Shown here piece by piece: positions 14,495-24,502 of a DNA stretch of 39,707 nucleotides. The notes beneath the pieces were generated by a model. It saw nothing but the letters and a program-made list of their open reading frames with translations, was not told the DNA's origin and did no database searches. Each line of letters starts with the position of its first letter. Within the stretch, counting starts at the first letter, position 1. The translations under genes and the position numbers were made by a program. The stretch is taken from assembly GCA_003645255.1 (NCBI GenBank), contig QNES01000016.1, positions 1 through 39,707 on the forward strand. Direction: 5' to 3'. The stretch is from Gammaproteobacteria bacterium. GTDB lineage: Bacteria > Pseudomonadota > Gammaproteobacteria > Beggiatoales > Beggiatoaceae.

Positions 14495-14896
14495 ATGAAG
14501 TCAACCCAATTTACTAGAAATAGAATTATTTACGCATTAATAATACTCATTGTGATTATGCTAGGGCTGGCTTCGCGCAGCTACCCTGAACTATTCCCCC
14601 TGTTTATAGCGACTTATGCCGGTGATACATTATGGGCATTAATGGTTTTTCTTTTAATTGGTTTTATTTTTCCGCAAAAATCAATTGTTAAGGTAGCTAT
14701 TTTCGCACTACTATTTTCGTTTTTCATCGAATTGAGCCAGTTTTATCATGCTCCTTGGATTGACAACATTCGAGAATATCGCCTGGGTGGTTTAATACTG
14801 GGGTATCGTTTTTTATGGAGTGATTTGGTGTGCTATAGTGTGGGTGTTGCGATAGGTAGCGTTGGTGAAATAATTTGGTTAAAGCTTAATGATTAA
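14495..14896 (+). CDS. DUF2809 family membrane protein
   Basis: A 133-residue integral membrane protein with about four hydrophobic helices: 12-28, about 42-62, 67-84 and 108-128. The conserved DUF2809 features are visible: LASRSYPELFP, YAGDTLWALMVFLLIGF, an acidic/aromatic ELSQFYHAPWIDNIRE segment, and a final SDLVCYSVGVAIG helix. Function is unknown; the name DUF2809 is from family memory. No close operon partner: tgt begins 90 bases downstream. The start ATG lies in an A/T-rich leader without a strong ribosome binding site. Confidence 0.75.
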   Translation: MKSTQFTRNRIIYALIILIVIMLGLASRSYPELFPLFIATYAGDTLWALMVFLLIGFIFPQKSIVKVAIFALLFSFFIELSQFYHAPWIDNIREYRLGGLILGYRFLWSDLVCYSVGVAIGSVGEIIWLKLND

Positions 14897-14929
14897 TGCC
14901 ATTATAAATGCTATTTTTGTCAAAAATAG

Positions 14930-16137
<1,208 letters not shown>

Positions 16138-16176
16138 TTCGTCGTCACAAAAACTAGAACTAAGGATAAAAAAATT

Positions 16177-17268
16177 ATGGGATTCAAATGCGGAATTGTA
16201 GGTTTACCCAATGTAGGCAAATCGACTTTATTTAATGCACTAACCAGTGCCGAAATCCCGGCTGAAAATTACCCCTTTTGTACCATTGATCCCAATGTGG
16301 GGATAGTTGCCATGCCCGATGCTCGCCTGGATACATTAGCTAACATCGTCAAACCAAAAAAGATCATTCCAACGACTATGGAATTTGTCGATATTGCCGG
16401 CTTAGTTGCCGGCGCGTCGAAAGGTGAAGGGCTTGGCAATCAGTTTTTAGGCAATATTCGTGAAACCCAAGCCATTGCCCATGTTGTGCGCTGTTTTGAG
16501 GATGATGATGTCACGCATGTTAGTAATCAAATTAACCCGCAAGACGATATTGAGGTGATTAACACCGAATTGGCATTAGCAGACTTAGATACAATTGATC
16601 GCACCTTGCAGCGATCTATGAAAAATATCAGAAGTGGCAAAAAAGAAGCATTGGCGCAAAAAGAATTATTGGAAAAAGTTCACGCCCACCTTAATAACGG
16701 ACAACCCGTTCGCACCTTGACACTTAGTGAAAATGAGCTAACCTTATTACGCGAATTGCATCTACTGACTGCAAAAAAGACGCTGTATATTGCCAATGTT
16801 GCAGAAGATGGTTTTGAACAGAATCCTTATCTTGAGCAAGTACAAGCCGTTGCCAAACGTGAGGGGGCAGAATTAGTATCAGTGTGCGCCGCGACAGAAG
16901 CCGAGTTAATTGGCTTAACGCCAGAAGAACAACAAGAGTTTTTAAATGAAATGGGTTTAAGTGAACCTGGGCTAAATAGGGTTATTCATGCGGGTTATCG
17001 TATGTTAGGTTTACAAACATTTTTCACGGCTGGTCCTAAAGAAGTACGTGCTTGGACAGTACGTATCGGTGCCACAGCACCAAAAGCCGCCGGGGTGATT
17101 CACACCGATTTTGAGCATGGTTTTATTCGTGCCGAAGTCATTTCATATCAGGATTTTGTCACTTTCAACGGAGAACACGCTGCAAAAGAAGCCGGTAAAT
17201 GGCGATTAGAAGGTAAAGACTATATCGTACAAGAAGGAGATGTCATGCACTTTCGGTTTAATGTTTAA
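16177..17268 (+). CDS. ychF: Ribosome-binding ATPase YchF
   Basis: YchF is an OBG-family P-loop protein that prefers ATP to GTP, binds ribosomes and affects the oxidative stress response. The start [17 protein letters not shown] (ATG 16177) is the standard N-terminus; an upstream in-frame start at 16132 would read through repeat DNA and is rejected. Motifs: P-loop GLPNVGKST (8-16), [17 protein letters not shown] (G3 region), NVAE in place of the GTPase NKxD (the reason for ATP preference), and the C-terminal TGS domain ([14 protein letters not shown] ... [17 protein letters not shown]). Length is 363, as usual. A repeat begins immediately at the stop codon. Confidence 0.96.
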   Translation: MGFKCGIVGLPNVGKSTLFNALTSAEIPAENYPFCTIDPNVGIVAMPDARLDTLANIVKPKKIIPTTMEFVDIAGLVAGASKGEGLGNQFLGNIRETQAIAHVVRCFEDDDVTHVSNQINPQDDIEVINTELALADLDTIDRTLQRSMKNIRSGKKEALAQKELLEKVHAHLNNGQPVRTLTLSENELTLLRELHLLTAKKTLYIANVAEDGFEQNPYLEQVQAVAKREGAELVSVCAATEAELIGLTPEEQQEFLNEMGLSEPGLNRVIHAGYRMLGLQTFFTAGPKEVRAWTVRIGATAPKAAGVIHTDFEHGFIRAEVISYQDFVTFNGEHAAKEAGKWRLEGKDYIVQEGDVMHFRFNV

Positions 17269-17516
17269 GGGCAACCACAAGGGATTGCCCCTACATAAGA
17301 ATATTTATCGTGACAAAACTCTGTTATCACCATTATACACAAGGTTTCCGGATGGACACCCAGTACCAAGCACCGTAAATGAATCCGACTATTGATATCA
17401 GTGCCAATCATGGGTTTCCGCAATGCCCTTAACTTAAGGGCTATCCGAAAGTCTTGCCCCTACATAAAATGCGCTCCTCTGTAGGCTGCACACCCTTGTG
17501 GTTGCCCTTAACTTAA
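17269..17516. repeat. Cluster of GTAGGGGCAA-family repeats between ychF and the helicase
   Basis: A perfect copy (GGGCAACCACAAGGGATTG, CCCCTACATAA) starts at the ychF stop. Partial copies follow at about 17429-17470 (CCTTAACTTAAGGGC..., CTTGCCCCTACATAA) and 17479-17516 (TGTAGGCTGCACACCCTTGT). The middle (17300-17425) is unique sequence without a supported gene. Confidence 0.65.
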
Positions 17517-17518
17517 TG

Positions 17519-18829
17519 TCATTGGGTAGTTGCAGCCATTTTTTTACCCATGTTTCTACCTTGTCGTTTGTGGGCTTGCGGTTGGTTATAGCGACCCCCC
17601 TTGCGTTTGGGAGCACTATAATATTTTTTAGGCTGTGATGAAGAACCATTGCCACGAGATTTGCGTTTATTTTTGCGAGCGCGTTGTAATCCACGTGTGG
17701 GTTCCAGTCCAGGAATCACATGTTGAGGCACTTTTTGACCGGTATAACGTTCAATCCGTTCTAAATGAATGGCATCACCTGGCAACGCAAAAGAGATAGC
17801 CGTTCCCGATGCACCTGCACGTCCTGTACGCCCAATGCGGTGTACATAATCTTCAGCAAAACGGGGTAAGTCAAAATTAATCACATGGCTAATACTAGTG
17901 ACATCAAGCCCCCGTGCTGCTACATCAGTCGCTACCAATAAGCGCAATCTGCCCCGACGCATATTCATTAAAGTTCGATTGCGTGCGCCCTGCTTCATAT
18001 CACCATGTAAAGCTGCCGCGGAATGTCCTTGCGCTATCAATTCTTGAGCGAGTATATCAGCACCTTGTTTCGTTGCGGAAAAAATGAGCGCTTGGCTCAG
18101 TTCATTATCATCCAGTAAATGATGCAATAAGCGGTTTTTATGCTTAAGATCATCGGCTAGATGTAAGCGTTGTTCAATATTATGTTGAGTTGGCTGGCTT
18201 TCAATTTGGATGCGTTCTGGCTCCTTGAGTAAGCGATGCGCCAATGTTGACAATTCGTTATCCCAAGTTGCAGTAAATAATAATGTTTGACGATCAGCCT
18301 GGGTCAAATCGGCAATTTGATTTACCTCATCAACAAAACCCATGTCCAACATACGATCAGCTTCATCAAGCACCAACATATTGACATTGGATAAATCAAT
18401 GCGACGACTTTTAATATGGTCAATTAAACGACCAGGAGTTGCTACCACGAGATCAACGGGTCGTGATAAGCTTCGGAGTTGAGGTCCATAAGGCATTCCT
18501 CCTACCAGGATAAGACTTGATAAACGAAGATTTTTACCATAGTTGCGAATGGCTTGATTAACCTGATTAGCTAATTCTCGCGTTGGGGTCAATATTAATA
18601 CTGACGGTTTGCCAGACGTTTTTTTAAAGCGGCGCTTAGTCAGACGCTGTAAAGCAGGCAGCACAAAGGCAGCCGTTTTACCGGTGCCTGTATTTGCAGA
18701 AGCAATCAAATCATGGCCGGCAAGCACTTTTGGAATGGCTTCAGACTGAATGGGTGTAGGTGTGCTATAGCCACACTGTTGTACGGCTTTAAGGATCCCA
18801 GGGTGTAATTGAAAATCTTTGAAAGACAC
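17519..18829 (-). CDS. rhlE: DEAD-box RNA helicase, RhlE-type
   Basis: An ATP-dependent RNA helicase of 436 residues. It shows the Q motif (GYSTPTPIQSEAIP, about 20-33), motif I (ANTGTGKT), Ia (PTRELANQ), Ib (TPGR), II (DEAD), III (TAT rather than SAT), V (VATDVAARGLD) and VI (YVHRIGRTGRAG). The tail after about residue 380 is basic and Gly/Asn/Arg/Lys rich (RARKNKRKSRGNG...), as in RhlE proteins that bind structured RNA in ribosome assembly or decay. RhlE is favoured over RhlB/SrmB because of the VPQHVIPGLEPT segment and basic tail, but the subfamily call is not certain. It is transcribed away from the M23 peptidase gene upstream; the intervening 256 bases hold AT-rich repeats. Confidence 0.88.
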   Translation of the reverse strand: MSFKDFQLHPGILKAVQQCGYSTPTPIQSEAIPKVLAGHDLIASANTGTGKTAAFVLPALQRLTKRRFKKTSGKPSVLILTPTRELANQVNQAIRNYGKNLRLSSLILVGGMPYGPQLRSLSRPVDLVVATPGRLIDHIKSRRIDLSNVNMLVLDEADRMLDMGFVDEVNQIADLTQADRQTLLFTATWDNELSTLAHRLLKEPERIQIESQPTQHNIEQRLHLADDLKHKNRLLHHLLDDNELSQALIFSATKQGADILAQELIAQGHSAAALHGDMKQGARNRTLMNMRRGRLRLLVATDVAARGLDVTSISHVINFDLPRFAEDYVHRIGRTGRAGASGTAISFALPGDAIHLERIERYTGQKVPQHVIPGLEPTRGLQRARKNKRKSRGNGSSSQPKKYYSAPKRKGGRYNQPQAHKRQGRNMGKKMAATTQ

Positions 18830-18959
18830 AAAAATTCCTCTTTAAGGAAAAAGCAAAAGCGCAAGCCGCAACGCTCAATACAAGATTTAAACAGGAAACG
18901 GCTGGCGCAGGAGTAGCGAATATCACTATTCGCATTATCAATTGTCGCCAACCATAATA

Positions 18960-19062
18960 ATTGTGAATTGTGAATCGTGAATGGTAAATTATTAATTATG
19001 GAGATTGAGATTAATCAATAGCAATCTTCAATAACAATTCACCATTCACAATTAGAAAGGAT
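18960..19062. repeat. GAATTGTGAATCGTGAATGG / ACCATTCACAATT inverted words
   Basis: TTGTGAATTGTGAATCGTGA (18960-18980 region) is a short tandem, and ATTCACCATTCACAATT (19036-19053) is its inverted match. The 70 bases between are AT-rich. This resembles dispersed repeats elsewhere in the window (20920, 32795). Confidence 0.5.
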
Positions 19063-19085
19063 TATCTAGCAATCATGTTGGCAAC

Positions 19086-20102
19086 CTACTGTTTTACTAA
19101 CATGGGGTCAATCATGGTATTATTCAAACTCACACCCCAATGTAAATGTGGTCCAGATGCACGTCCTGTCTTGCCAACTGTTCCAATGATTTGTCCTGTT
19201 TTTACGATTTGTTCGGGGGAAACGACAATCGTATTAAGATGACCGTATAAAGTCACTACGCTTTGACCATGATCAATAAACACTGTTTTCCCAGTGAAAA
19301 AATAATGACCTGTTCTGACCACTTTACCGGGCGCCGCGGCGACAACCGGGGTACCCAGAGGCACGGCAATATCTAACCCTTTATGGGGACTACGGCGTTG
19401 TCCATTAAAATAACGACGAAGACCAAAAGGGCTACTGAAACGCCCCTTGACAGGTTGCATTAATGGCAAAGGCGAATTTGAAGTTGCTTGCCAATAACTT
19501 GACAAAGCGGCTTGAATCTGTTTTTGTTCATGCCTAATGCGTTGTAAATCCTTGCGATTAGGATTAACTTTTCGTTTATTTTTAATCCTAACATGTTGTG
19601 TTTTGTATTTTTTATACTTAACTTTAAATGAATAACGTTTCCTGGTTTCTTGATCAATAACGCTATGCGATCCCACTTTAGCATTTAGGGGAACACCTAC
19701 CAGTGCGACCCATTTTTTTCCATGACGCAATACCACTACTTGGCGTTTTTGATATAGAATTTTGGGTGGCGTGGCACTTTGCTTAGGCAAAGTTATCCAG
19801 GCAACACCACCAGGGACAGCTGATGTATGACGTAGTGAAAGAAGGGAAGTCGGTAATAAAGCGACTATCGGTGGAGGTGTTAAGACAGGCTTATATTGTA
19901 TCAGTGGTTTATCAATTTCCGTTATTTCAGCCAGGGGGGATGGTTTGGAAGGTAGCGGTGTTTGGTCAATTTTGGTTATCTTTTCTTGACGTTCTATTGG
20001 TACGGCACTTGGTTGGGGTGGATGAACCGGTGCTACTGTACAAGATACCCCAGCCAAAGTAGCTACGCAGATGATAAAAACTTTTCCAAAGGAGATATTC
20101 AT
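19086..20102 (-). CDS. M23 (LytM) metallopeptidase, secreted
   Basis: A 338-residue peptidoglycan endopeptidase. The N-terminus (VFIICVATLAGVSCTVAP) is a signal sequence ending in a Cys at 21 that may be lipidated, though GVSC is not a perfect lipobox. Residues 25-90 are a Pro/Ile-rich linker. Residues 95-165 form a beta domain (AWITLP, WVALVGVPLNAKVG) common ahead of these peptidases. A Lys-rich stretch precedes the catalytic domain (215-335), which keeps all M23 residues: HKGLD (His240, Asp244), YGHL (His288) and HLH (319-321). It is probably an active periplasmic enzyme that trims cross-links in cell growth or separation. Compare the second M23 gene at 35893, which lacks one of these residues. 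Confidence 0.92.
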   Translation of the reverse strand: MNISFGKVFIICVATLAGVSCTVAPVHPPQPSAVPIERQEKITKIDQTPLPSKPSPLAEITEIDKPLIQYKPVLTPPPIVALLPTSLLSLRHTSAVPGGVAWITLPKQSATPPKILYQKRQVVVLRHGKKWVALVGVPLNAKVGSHSVIDQETRKRYSFKVKYKKYKTQHVRIKNKRKVNPNRKDLQRIRHEQKQIQAALSSYWQATSNSPLPLMQPVKGRFSSPFGLRRYFNGQRRSPHKGLDIAVPLGTPVVAAAPGKVVRTGHYFFTGKTVFIDHGQSVVTLYGHLNTIVVSPEQIVKTGQIIGTVGKTGRASGPHLHWGVSLNNTMIDPMLVKQ

Positions 20103-20202
20103 TTCGTTTAAACCTTTATGCTATAGTTATCCAGATAATATTGCGACTGAAAAATCCGATTTTTGGCTGATCACCATGGAAATAAATTTCCATGCTAACA
20201 GC

Positions 20203-20280
20203 TAAAGTCGGTTAAAACCGACTAAAAATAATGTGATTCGTAGTAGTCGGCTTTAGCCGACTTTAGCCGACTTTAGCCTG
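20203..20280. repeat. AGTCGGTTAAAACCGACT and AGTCGGCTTTAGCCGACT palindromes with tandem units
   Basis: GTCGG-TTAA-AACCGAC (about 20207-20223) is a hairpin. At 20245-20277 TAGTCGGCTTTAGCCGACT is followed by two direct repeats of TTTAGCCGAC. The block ends at the 3' edge of the methyltransferase gene on the minus strand and could serve as its terminator. Confidence 0.7.
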
Positions 20281-20286
20281 CAGAAT

Positions 20287-20901
20287 TTATTCTAAGGCAG
20301 ATGATGTGTGTATAGAGTTGCCTTTGTCAAAGGGGATTTTTCTGGCAATTAATAATGCTTCATTACGCAAACCTTGCGTTGTATCTCCGATACAGGCTTC
20401 TTCTTGATAAACCACTACTTGTAAATCAGCAAACATAAGCAATAATTCATTATCCCTCAAACGAAATTCAGGATTTTTTGGACCACAATCATTGACACAA
20501 GTGCGCGTAAAAGTTTGATAAAATAGCAAACCATTTGGTTTTAAGGCTTGTATCAAGGCAGATACTAAACTTCTATCTAAAAAATGACACACCACAATAA
20601 CATCATAAGTAGCGGGGGAAGGTTTTGAAACACTCACATCACGTACTTGGGTATGAATTTGCCCAGGTTGAGTTACTGCATAAGCTTGTAAACGCTCAAG
20701 TGCCGTTTGAGCATAATCCCAAGCATAAGTATCTAAACCATGACGGGCAAGTAGGAGAGCATTAGCTCCCAAACCACAAGCTAAATCTAAAGCGGTGCCG
20801 CTGGAAGGTAATAAATGTGTATAAGCTGCAAGTACCTGACAAGGTGGGGGCTTATGTGCTGTTGTTTGGTAACGATTATTCCATTCGATTGCACTGTTCA
20901 T
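20287..20901 (-). CDS. Class I SAM-dependent methyltransferase, TehB/Tam-like
   Basis: A 204-residue methyltransferase. The start is taken at ATG 20901 (MNSAIEWNNRYQ); a TTG three codons earlier is less likely. The SAM-binding motif I is LDLACGLGANALLLA (near 39-53), followed by an acidic residue at the end of strand 2 (YAWDYAQTALERL) and motif IV (YDVIVVCHFLDRSL). The WNNRY start and overall length are those of small TehB-like or UbiE-type methyltransferases. The substrate cannot be told from sequence. It is transcribed toward the M23 gene across a repeat block, so it is probably monocistronic. Confidence 0.8.
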   Translation of the reverse strand: MNSAIEWNNRYQTTAHKPPPCQVLAAYTHLLPSSGTALDLACGLGANALLLARHGLDTYAWDYAQTALERLQAYAVTQPGQIHTQVRDVSVSKPSPATYDVIVVCHFLDRSLVSALIQALKPNGLLFYQTFTRTCVNDCGPKNPEFRLRDNELLLMFADLQVVVYQEEACIGDTTQGLRNEALLIARKIPFDKGNSIHTSSALE

Positions 20902-21059
20902 ATTTATCAATTGAAATTGGAAATTGGAAATGGGGAAACACGAAGTAATTGGGAATTAATAAAGAGCAAATTAACCGTAAAAATAAATAACATACCAAAA
21001 TACCAGGTTAGAAACCCCGTTTTTTTGGAAACGATTTTTAACTGATAACTAATAACTGG

Positions 21060-21821
21060 TTATTTTTCAAATTCATTCCAATCTTTATCATGTACATTCC
21101 AACCTCGTGCCCAATAAATAAAAAAAGTATCAATAACTGCAATGATAACCTTGATGATATATTTAGCAAAAGCTAATTCAATAGCTTGCCAGAAACCGAC
21201 AACTGGACCCCAGACAACCATGGTATATAAAATGGAATCAAGTGCTTGAGATGTAATGGTTGAAACATTATTTCTGAGCCACAGATGACGACCCTGGGTT
21301 TTTTCTTTTATATAATGAAATATCCAAACATCAAAACTTTGTGTGATGATATAAGCTAGAAGGGAACCAAACACAAATAGCGGAGTAAAATTAAAGATGG
21401 TGGCGATAGCATGATGGACATTTGTTGCAAATTCTACATGTTCTGGTACATCACTTGGCAAAAACCGTAAGCTAATATAAATCATAATAACCATAATGAT
21501 ACTAGCAGCAAAGCCTAATAATACAGCACGTTGCCCCTCCCTTTTCCCATATTTCTCACTGAGTAAATCAGTGGCGAAATAGATGCCAGAATACAATATA
21601 ACCCCTAAACTGGTTTCCATACCAAAAATAACGGTAAGTTTAGGACCTTGAAAATTACTTAACATAATATTAAGTATCACAACAGTATAAAGCCCCATTT
21701 TACCAAACAGCCTGTAAAGTAGCAGCGTGATAGATAAATCAATTGCAACAGTTAATAACCACAATAAATCTTGATAGGTTGAAAAAAAATGCTCAATATG
21801 CTCAATATATGGAGACAACAT
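21060..21821 (-). CDS. yhhQ: Queuosine precursor transporter, YhhQ/VUT family
   Basis: An inner-membrane protein of 253 residues with about six to seven hydrophobic helices. Family features: LSNFQGPKLTVIFG, SLGVILYSGIYFATDLLSEKYG (the conserved acidic loop), RFLPSD, then IITQSFDVWIFHYIK and NNVSTITSQALDSILYT. YhhQ imports preQ0/preQ1 for tRNA queuosine modification. In this window the enzyme using preQ1 is Tgt at 14987-16102, so the organism could salvage precursor. No preQ1 riboswitch was found in the 280 bases upstream. The DUF165 family name and the substrate come from family knowledge. Confidence 0.9.
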   Translation of the reverse strand: MLSPYIEHIEHFFSTYQDLLWLLTVAIDLSITLLLYRLFGKMGLYTVVILNIMLSNFQGPKLTVIFGMETSLGVILYSGIYFATDLLSEKYGKREGQRAVLLGFAASIIMVIMIYISLRFLPSDVPEHVEFATNVHHAIATIFNFTPLFVFGSLLAYIITQSFDVWIFHYIKEKTQGRHLWLRNNVSTITSQALDSILYTMVVWGPVVGFWQAIELAFAKYIIKVIIAVIDTFFIYWARGWNVHDKDWNEFEK

Positions 21822-22037
21822 GTTTTTCTAGTCCATTCTTTTTGGTAGGGTAAAGTACTTGAATAAATCACAATAGACATTATAGCGATTTAAAAATAAT
21901 GCAGTGCATTTTTATTGCCATCATCGAACCTATATAAGTTAAAGAAACTGATCAATCATTTTACATTATAATAATTATATTTATCCGATTTTAGGTGTAA
22001 AATCAAAGCGAGATATTTTATTATCATAACGATTAAC

Positions 22038-22065
22038 CTTGAAACTGTTCATGATAGCCTTATAT
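22038..22065 (+). promoter_or_regulatory. Sigma-32-type heat-shock promoter for htpG
   Basis: CTTGAAA (22038-22044) is followed after 13 bases by CCTTATAT (22058-22065). This is close to the sigma-32 consensus CTTGAAA / CCCATNT with normal spacing, 44 bases before the htpG start codon. Confidence 0.7.
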
Positions 22066-22108
22066 CTACGCCTGTTTAATTCTTAATACAAAGGAGAGAC
22101 CTGAAAAA

Positions 22109-24040
22109 ATGACAGTTGAAGCTCATAAAGAAACTCTTGGTTTTCAAACCGAAATAAAACAACTACTTGATTTAATGATACATTCCTTGTATAGCAACAA
22201 GGAAATATTTTTGCGCGAGTTGATTTCTAATGGCTCAGATGCAGCTGATAAGCTGCGTTTTGAGGCACTGTCAGATGAGGCACTGTATGAAGGTGATGCT
22301 GATCTAAAAATTTGGGTCAATGTGGATAAAGATGCGCGGACTATCACGGTACGCGATAACGGTATTGGCATGTCGCGTGAAGAAGTTGTCGAAAATATTG
22401 GTACCATTGCCAAGTCAGGTTCTCAGAACTTTTTTAAAGCGTTAACCGGTGATGATGCTAAAGATAGCCAATTAATTGGACAATTTGGAGTCGGATTTTA
22501 TTCTTCGTTTATCGTTGCTGATAAAGTGACTTTGTTAACCCGTCGTGCCGGATTAGAACCATCGCATGGAGTCAAATGGGATTCCAGTGGTGAAGGAAGT
22601 TATAGCATCGAAACCGTTGAACGTCAAACCCATGGCACAGAGGTGACTTTGCATTTGCGGTCCGATGAAGATGAATTTTTATCGGATTATCGCCTACATG
22701 GCGTCATCAAAAAATATTCTGATCATATCACCTTGCCTATTATCATGCCTAAGGTGACGACAGATGATAAAAAAGATGAAACCACAATCGAAGAAGAAGT
22801 GGTGAACACGGCGAAAGCCTTATGGACGCGGTCTAAAACCGAAATAACCGACGAAGAATACACGGAATTTTACAAACATGTTGCCCATGACTTTGAAGCC
22901 CCTTTGGCTCATCTTCATAGCAAAGTTGAAGGCACAAATGAATATACCGCGTTATTGTTTATCCCGGCTCGTGCGCCATTCGATTTATGGGATCGCACTA
23001 ACCGCCACGGCATAAAACTCTACGTGCGGCGCGTGTTTATCATGGATGATAATGATAAACTGCTACCGCCTTATTTGCGCTTTATTCGCGGCATCATTGA
23101 TAGCAACGATTTACCTTTGAATATTTCACGGGAAATGTTGCAACATAATAAGCAAATAGATGCCATTCGCTCCGGTACGGTGAAAAAGATCCTCAGTACG
23201 CTGGAAAACATAGCGAACAATGAGCCTGATAAATATGCCACTTTATGGAAAGAATTTGGCAGAGTCCTTAAAGAAGGTATTGTTGATGATACTGCTAATA
23301 AGCAACGCATTGCTAAATTATTGCGTTTTTCAAGCACGCATGACGATAATCCAACACCGGCTATTGCGCTTTCCGATTATGTTGAACGCATGAAAGAAGA
23401 GCAGAAAAAGATTTACTACATCACTGCTGACAGTTTTGCAGCGGCGAAAAATAGTCCACACATGGAAATTTTTCGCCAAAAAGATATTGAGGTGCTGTTG
23501 CTCTTTGACCAAATTGATGAATGGGTGAGCACACATCTGACTGAATTTGATGACAAACCGTTGCAATCGATCACTAAAGGTGACCTGGATCTAGGCGATT
23601 TGGAAGATAGCGAGGCGAAAAAAGAAGCTGAAAAAGTTTCAGATTCCTTGAAGCCCCTATTAGAACGCATCAACACCAGTTTAGGCGAAAAGGTAAAAGA
23701 AGTGCGCTTCACGCACCGTTTGACTACATCACCGGCGTGTTTGGTGGCTGATGAACAGGCAATGGATGCCAGTTTAGAACGCCTACTCAAATCGGCTGGG
23801 CAAGCAATCCCTGGTAGCAAACCCATTTTGGAAATCAATCCGCAACATCCCATTGTAGAAGCTATCAAAGAAGAAAAGGAAGATACACGTTTTAATGACT
23901 GGGTGTCTATCTTATTTGACCAAGCCTTGCTCAGTGAAGGAGGGCAGCTAGATGATCCGGCGGCATTTGTCAAGCGTTTGAATGAAATGTTTATTTCGAT
24001 GGGTGATTTATCATCTTCCCGGATCATAACTTTAAATTAA
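22109..24040 (+). CDS. htpG: Molecular chaperone HtpG (Hsp90)
   Basis: HtpG is the bacterial Hsp90, a dimeric ATP-driven chaperone in the cytoplasm. The 643 residues begin with the GHKL ATPase domain: [35 protein letters not shown] (Mg-binding Glu/Asn), DNGIGM, and the lid [11 protein letters not shown]. The middle domain has the catalytic Arg segment NISREMLQ, and the C-terminal dimerisation domain follows, with no MEEVD tail, as expected in bacteria. It is slightly longer than E. coli HtpG (624). The gene has its own sigma-32-like promoter at 22038 and a good ribosome binding site (AAGGAGAG), and is flanked by AT-rich gaps, so it is monocistronic. Confidence 0.97.
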   Translation: MTVEAHKETLGFQTEIKQLLDLMIHSLYSNKEIFLRELISNGSDAADKLRFEALSDEALYEGDADLKIWVNVDKDARTITVRDNGIGMSREEVVENIGTIAKSGSQNFFKALTGDDAKDSQLIGQFGVGFYSSFIVADKVTLLTRRAGLEPSHGVKWDSSGEGSYSIETVERQTHGTEVTLHLRSDEDEFLSDYRLHGVIKKYSDHITLPIIMPKVTTDDKKDETTIEEEVVNTAKALWTRSKTEITDEEYTEFYKHVAHDFEAPLAHLHSKVEGTNEYTALLFIPARAPFDLWDRTNRHGIKLYVRRVFIMDDNDKLLPPYLRFIRGIIDSNDLPLNISREMLQHNKQIDAIRSGTVKKILSTLENIANNEPDKYATLWKEFGRVLKEGIVDDTANKQRIAKLLRFSSTHDDNPTPAIALSDYVERMKEEQKKIYYITADSFAAAKNSPHMEIFRQKDIEVLLLFDQIDEWVSTHLTEFDDKPLQSITKGDLDLGDLEDSEAKKEAEKVSDSLKPLLERINTSLGEKVKEVRFTHRLTTSPACLVADEQAMDASLERLLKSAGQAIPGSKPILEINPQHPIVEAIKEEKEDTRFNDWVSILFDQALLSEGGQLDDPAAFVKRLNEMFISMGDLSSSRIITLN

Positions 24041-24220
24041 TTTGGAATTGGGGATTGGGAACTTATTGAAAAAGAAATACTATTTTTTTAAATAGAATTG
24101 AAATAATAATTCCCAATCCTTGTTTATAAATTTATTTTCAAAAAATATTGTGTAAGGTATTGAAAAATATCATTTTTTTTAATTTTTAGTTTTTTTAATT
24201 TAATTTTTTAAAAAAAAGAC

Positions 24221-24249
24221 TAGACATCATGATTTTTTTCTGTTAGAAT
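24221..24249 (+). promoter_or_regulatory. Sigma-70 promoter for the tRNA-Ser / 4.5S RNA unit
   Basis: TAGACA (24221-24226) and TAGAAT (24244-24249) are separated by exactly 17 bases, in a very AT-rich region, with the tRNA starting 16 bases after the -10 box. Confidence 0.75.
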
Positions 24250-24264
24250 GTCTTTCACCTTTTT

Positions 24265-24356
24265 GGAGAGATGTCCGAGCGGTCGAAGGAGCACGATTGG
24301 AAATCGTGTGTACGTTTCTTAGCGTACCGAGGGTTCGAATCCCTCTCTCTCCGCCA
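24265..24356 (+). tRNA. tRNA-Ser (GGA)
   Basis: The acceptor stem GGAGAGA (24265-24271) pairs with TCTCTCC (24346-24352), followed by discriminator G and encoded CCA. The anticodon stem CACGA/TCGTG encloses the loop TTGGAAA with anticodon GGA at 24299-24301. A long variable arm (about GTGTACGTTTCTTAGCGTAC) identifies the class II serine tRNA, and the T arm reads GAGGG-TTCGAAT-CCCTC. It reads serine codons UCC/UCU and lies just upstream of 4.5S RNA, a common gammaproteobacterial order. Confidence 0.97.
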
Positions 24357-24362
24357 ATTTAT

Positions 24363-24474
24363 GGTAGTCAGTGTCGGTCCCCTCGCGACGCAAAGTTGTG
24401 AACCCCGTCAGGTCCGGAAGGAAGCAGCGGCAGCAATGGAGGCGGGTGCCGGGGTGTGGCTGGTGCTGACTACC
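24363..24474 (+). ncRNA. ffs: Signal recognition particle RNA (4.5S RNA)
   Basis: This is the small bacterial SRP RNA, the scaffold for Ffh in cotranslational membrane targeting. The diagnostic core GTCAGGTCCGGAAGGAAGCA (24407-24426), containing the GGAA tetraloop and the Ffh-binding symmetric loop, is intact. The ends GGTAGTCAG (24363-24371) and CTGACTACC (24466-24474) pair into the closing helix. About 112 nt, as usual. A CTTCTTTTTT tail right after the closing helix acts as the terminator. It is cotranscribed with or closely follows tRNA-Ser and precedes dnaX by 28 bases. Confidence 0.95.
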
Positions 24475-24502
24475 ACTCTTCTTTTTTAATTATCATAGCA
24501 GT

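Noticed and set aside
17300-17425. Possible small gene in the ychF-helicase spacer
   Set aside because: No start with a ribosome binding site and no protein-like frame longer than about 25 codons.
21822-21900. Possible preQ1 riboswitch upstream of the queuosine-precursor transporter
   Set aside because: There are A-rich and CCCTACC-like words, but I could not form the short stem-loop with an A-rich pseudoknot tail needed for preQ1-I.
23416-24027. 203-codon frame antisense to htpG
   Set aside because: Lies entirely within htpG, has no ribosome binding site and a Ser/Lys/Arg-biased composition typical of antisense shadows.
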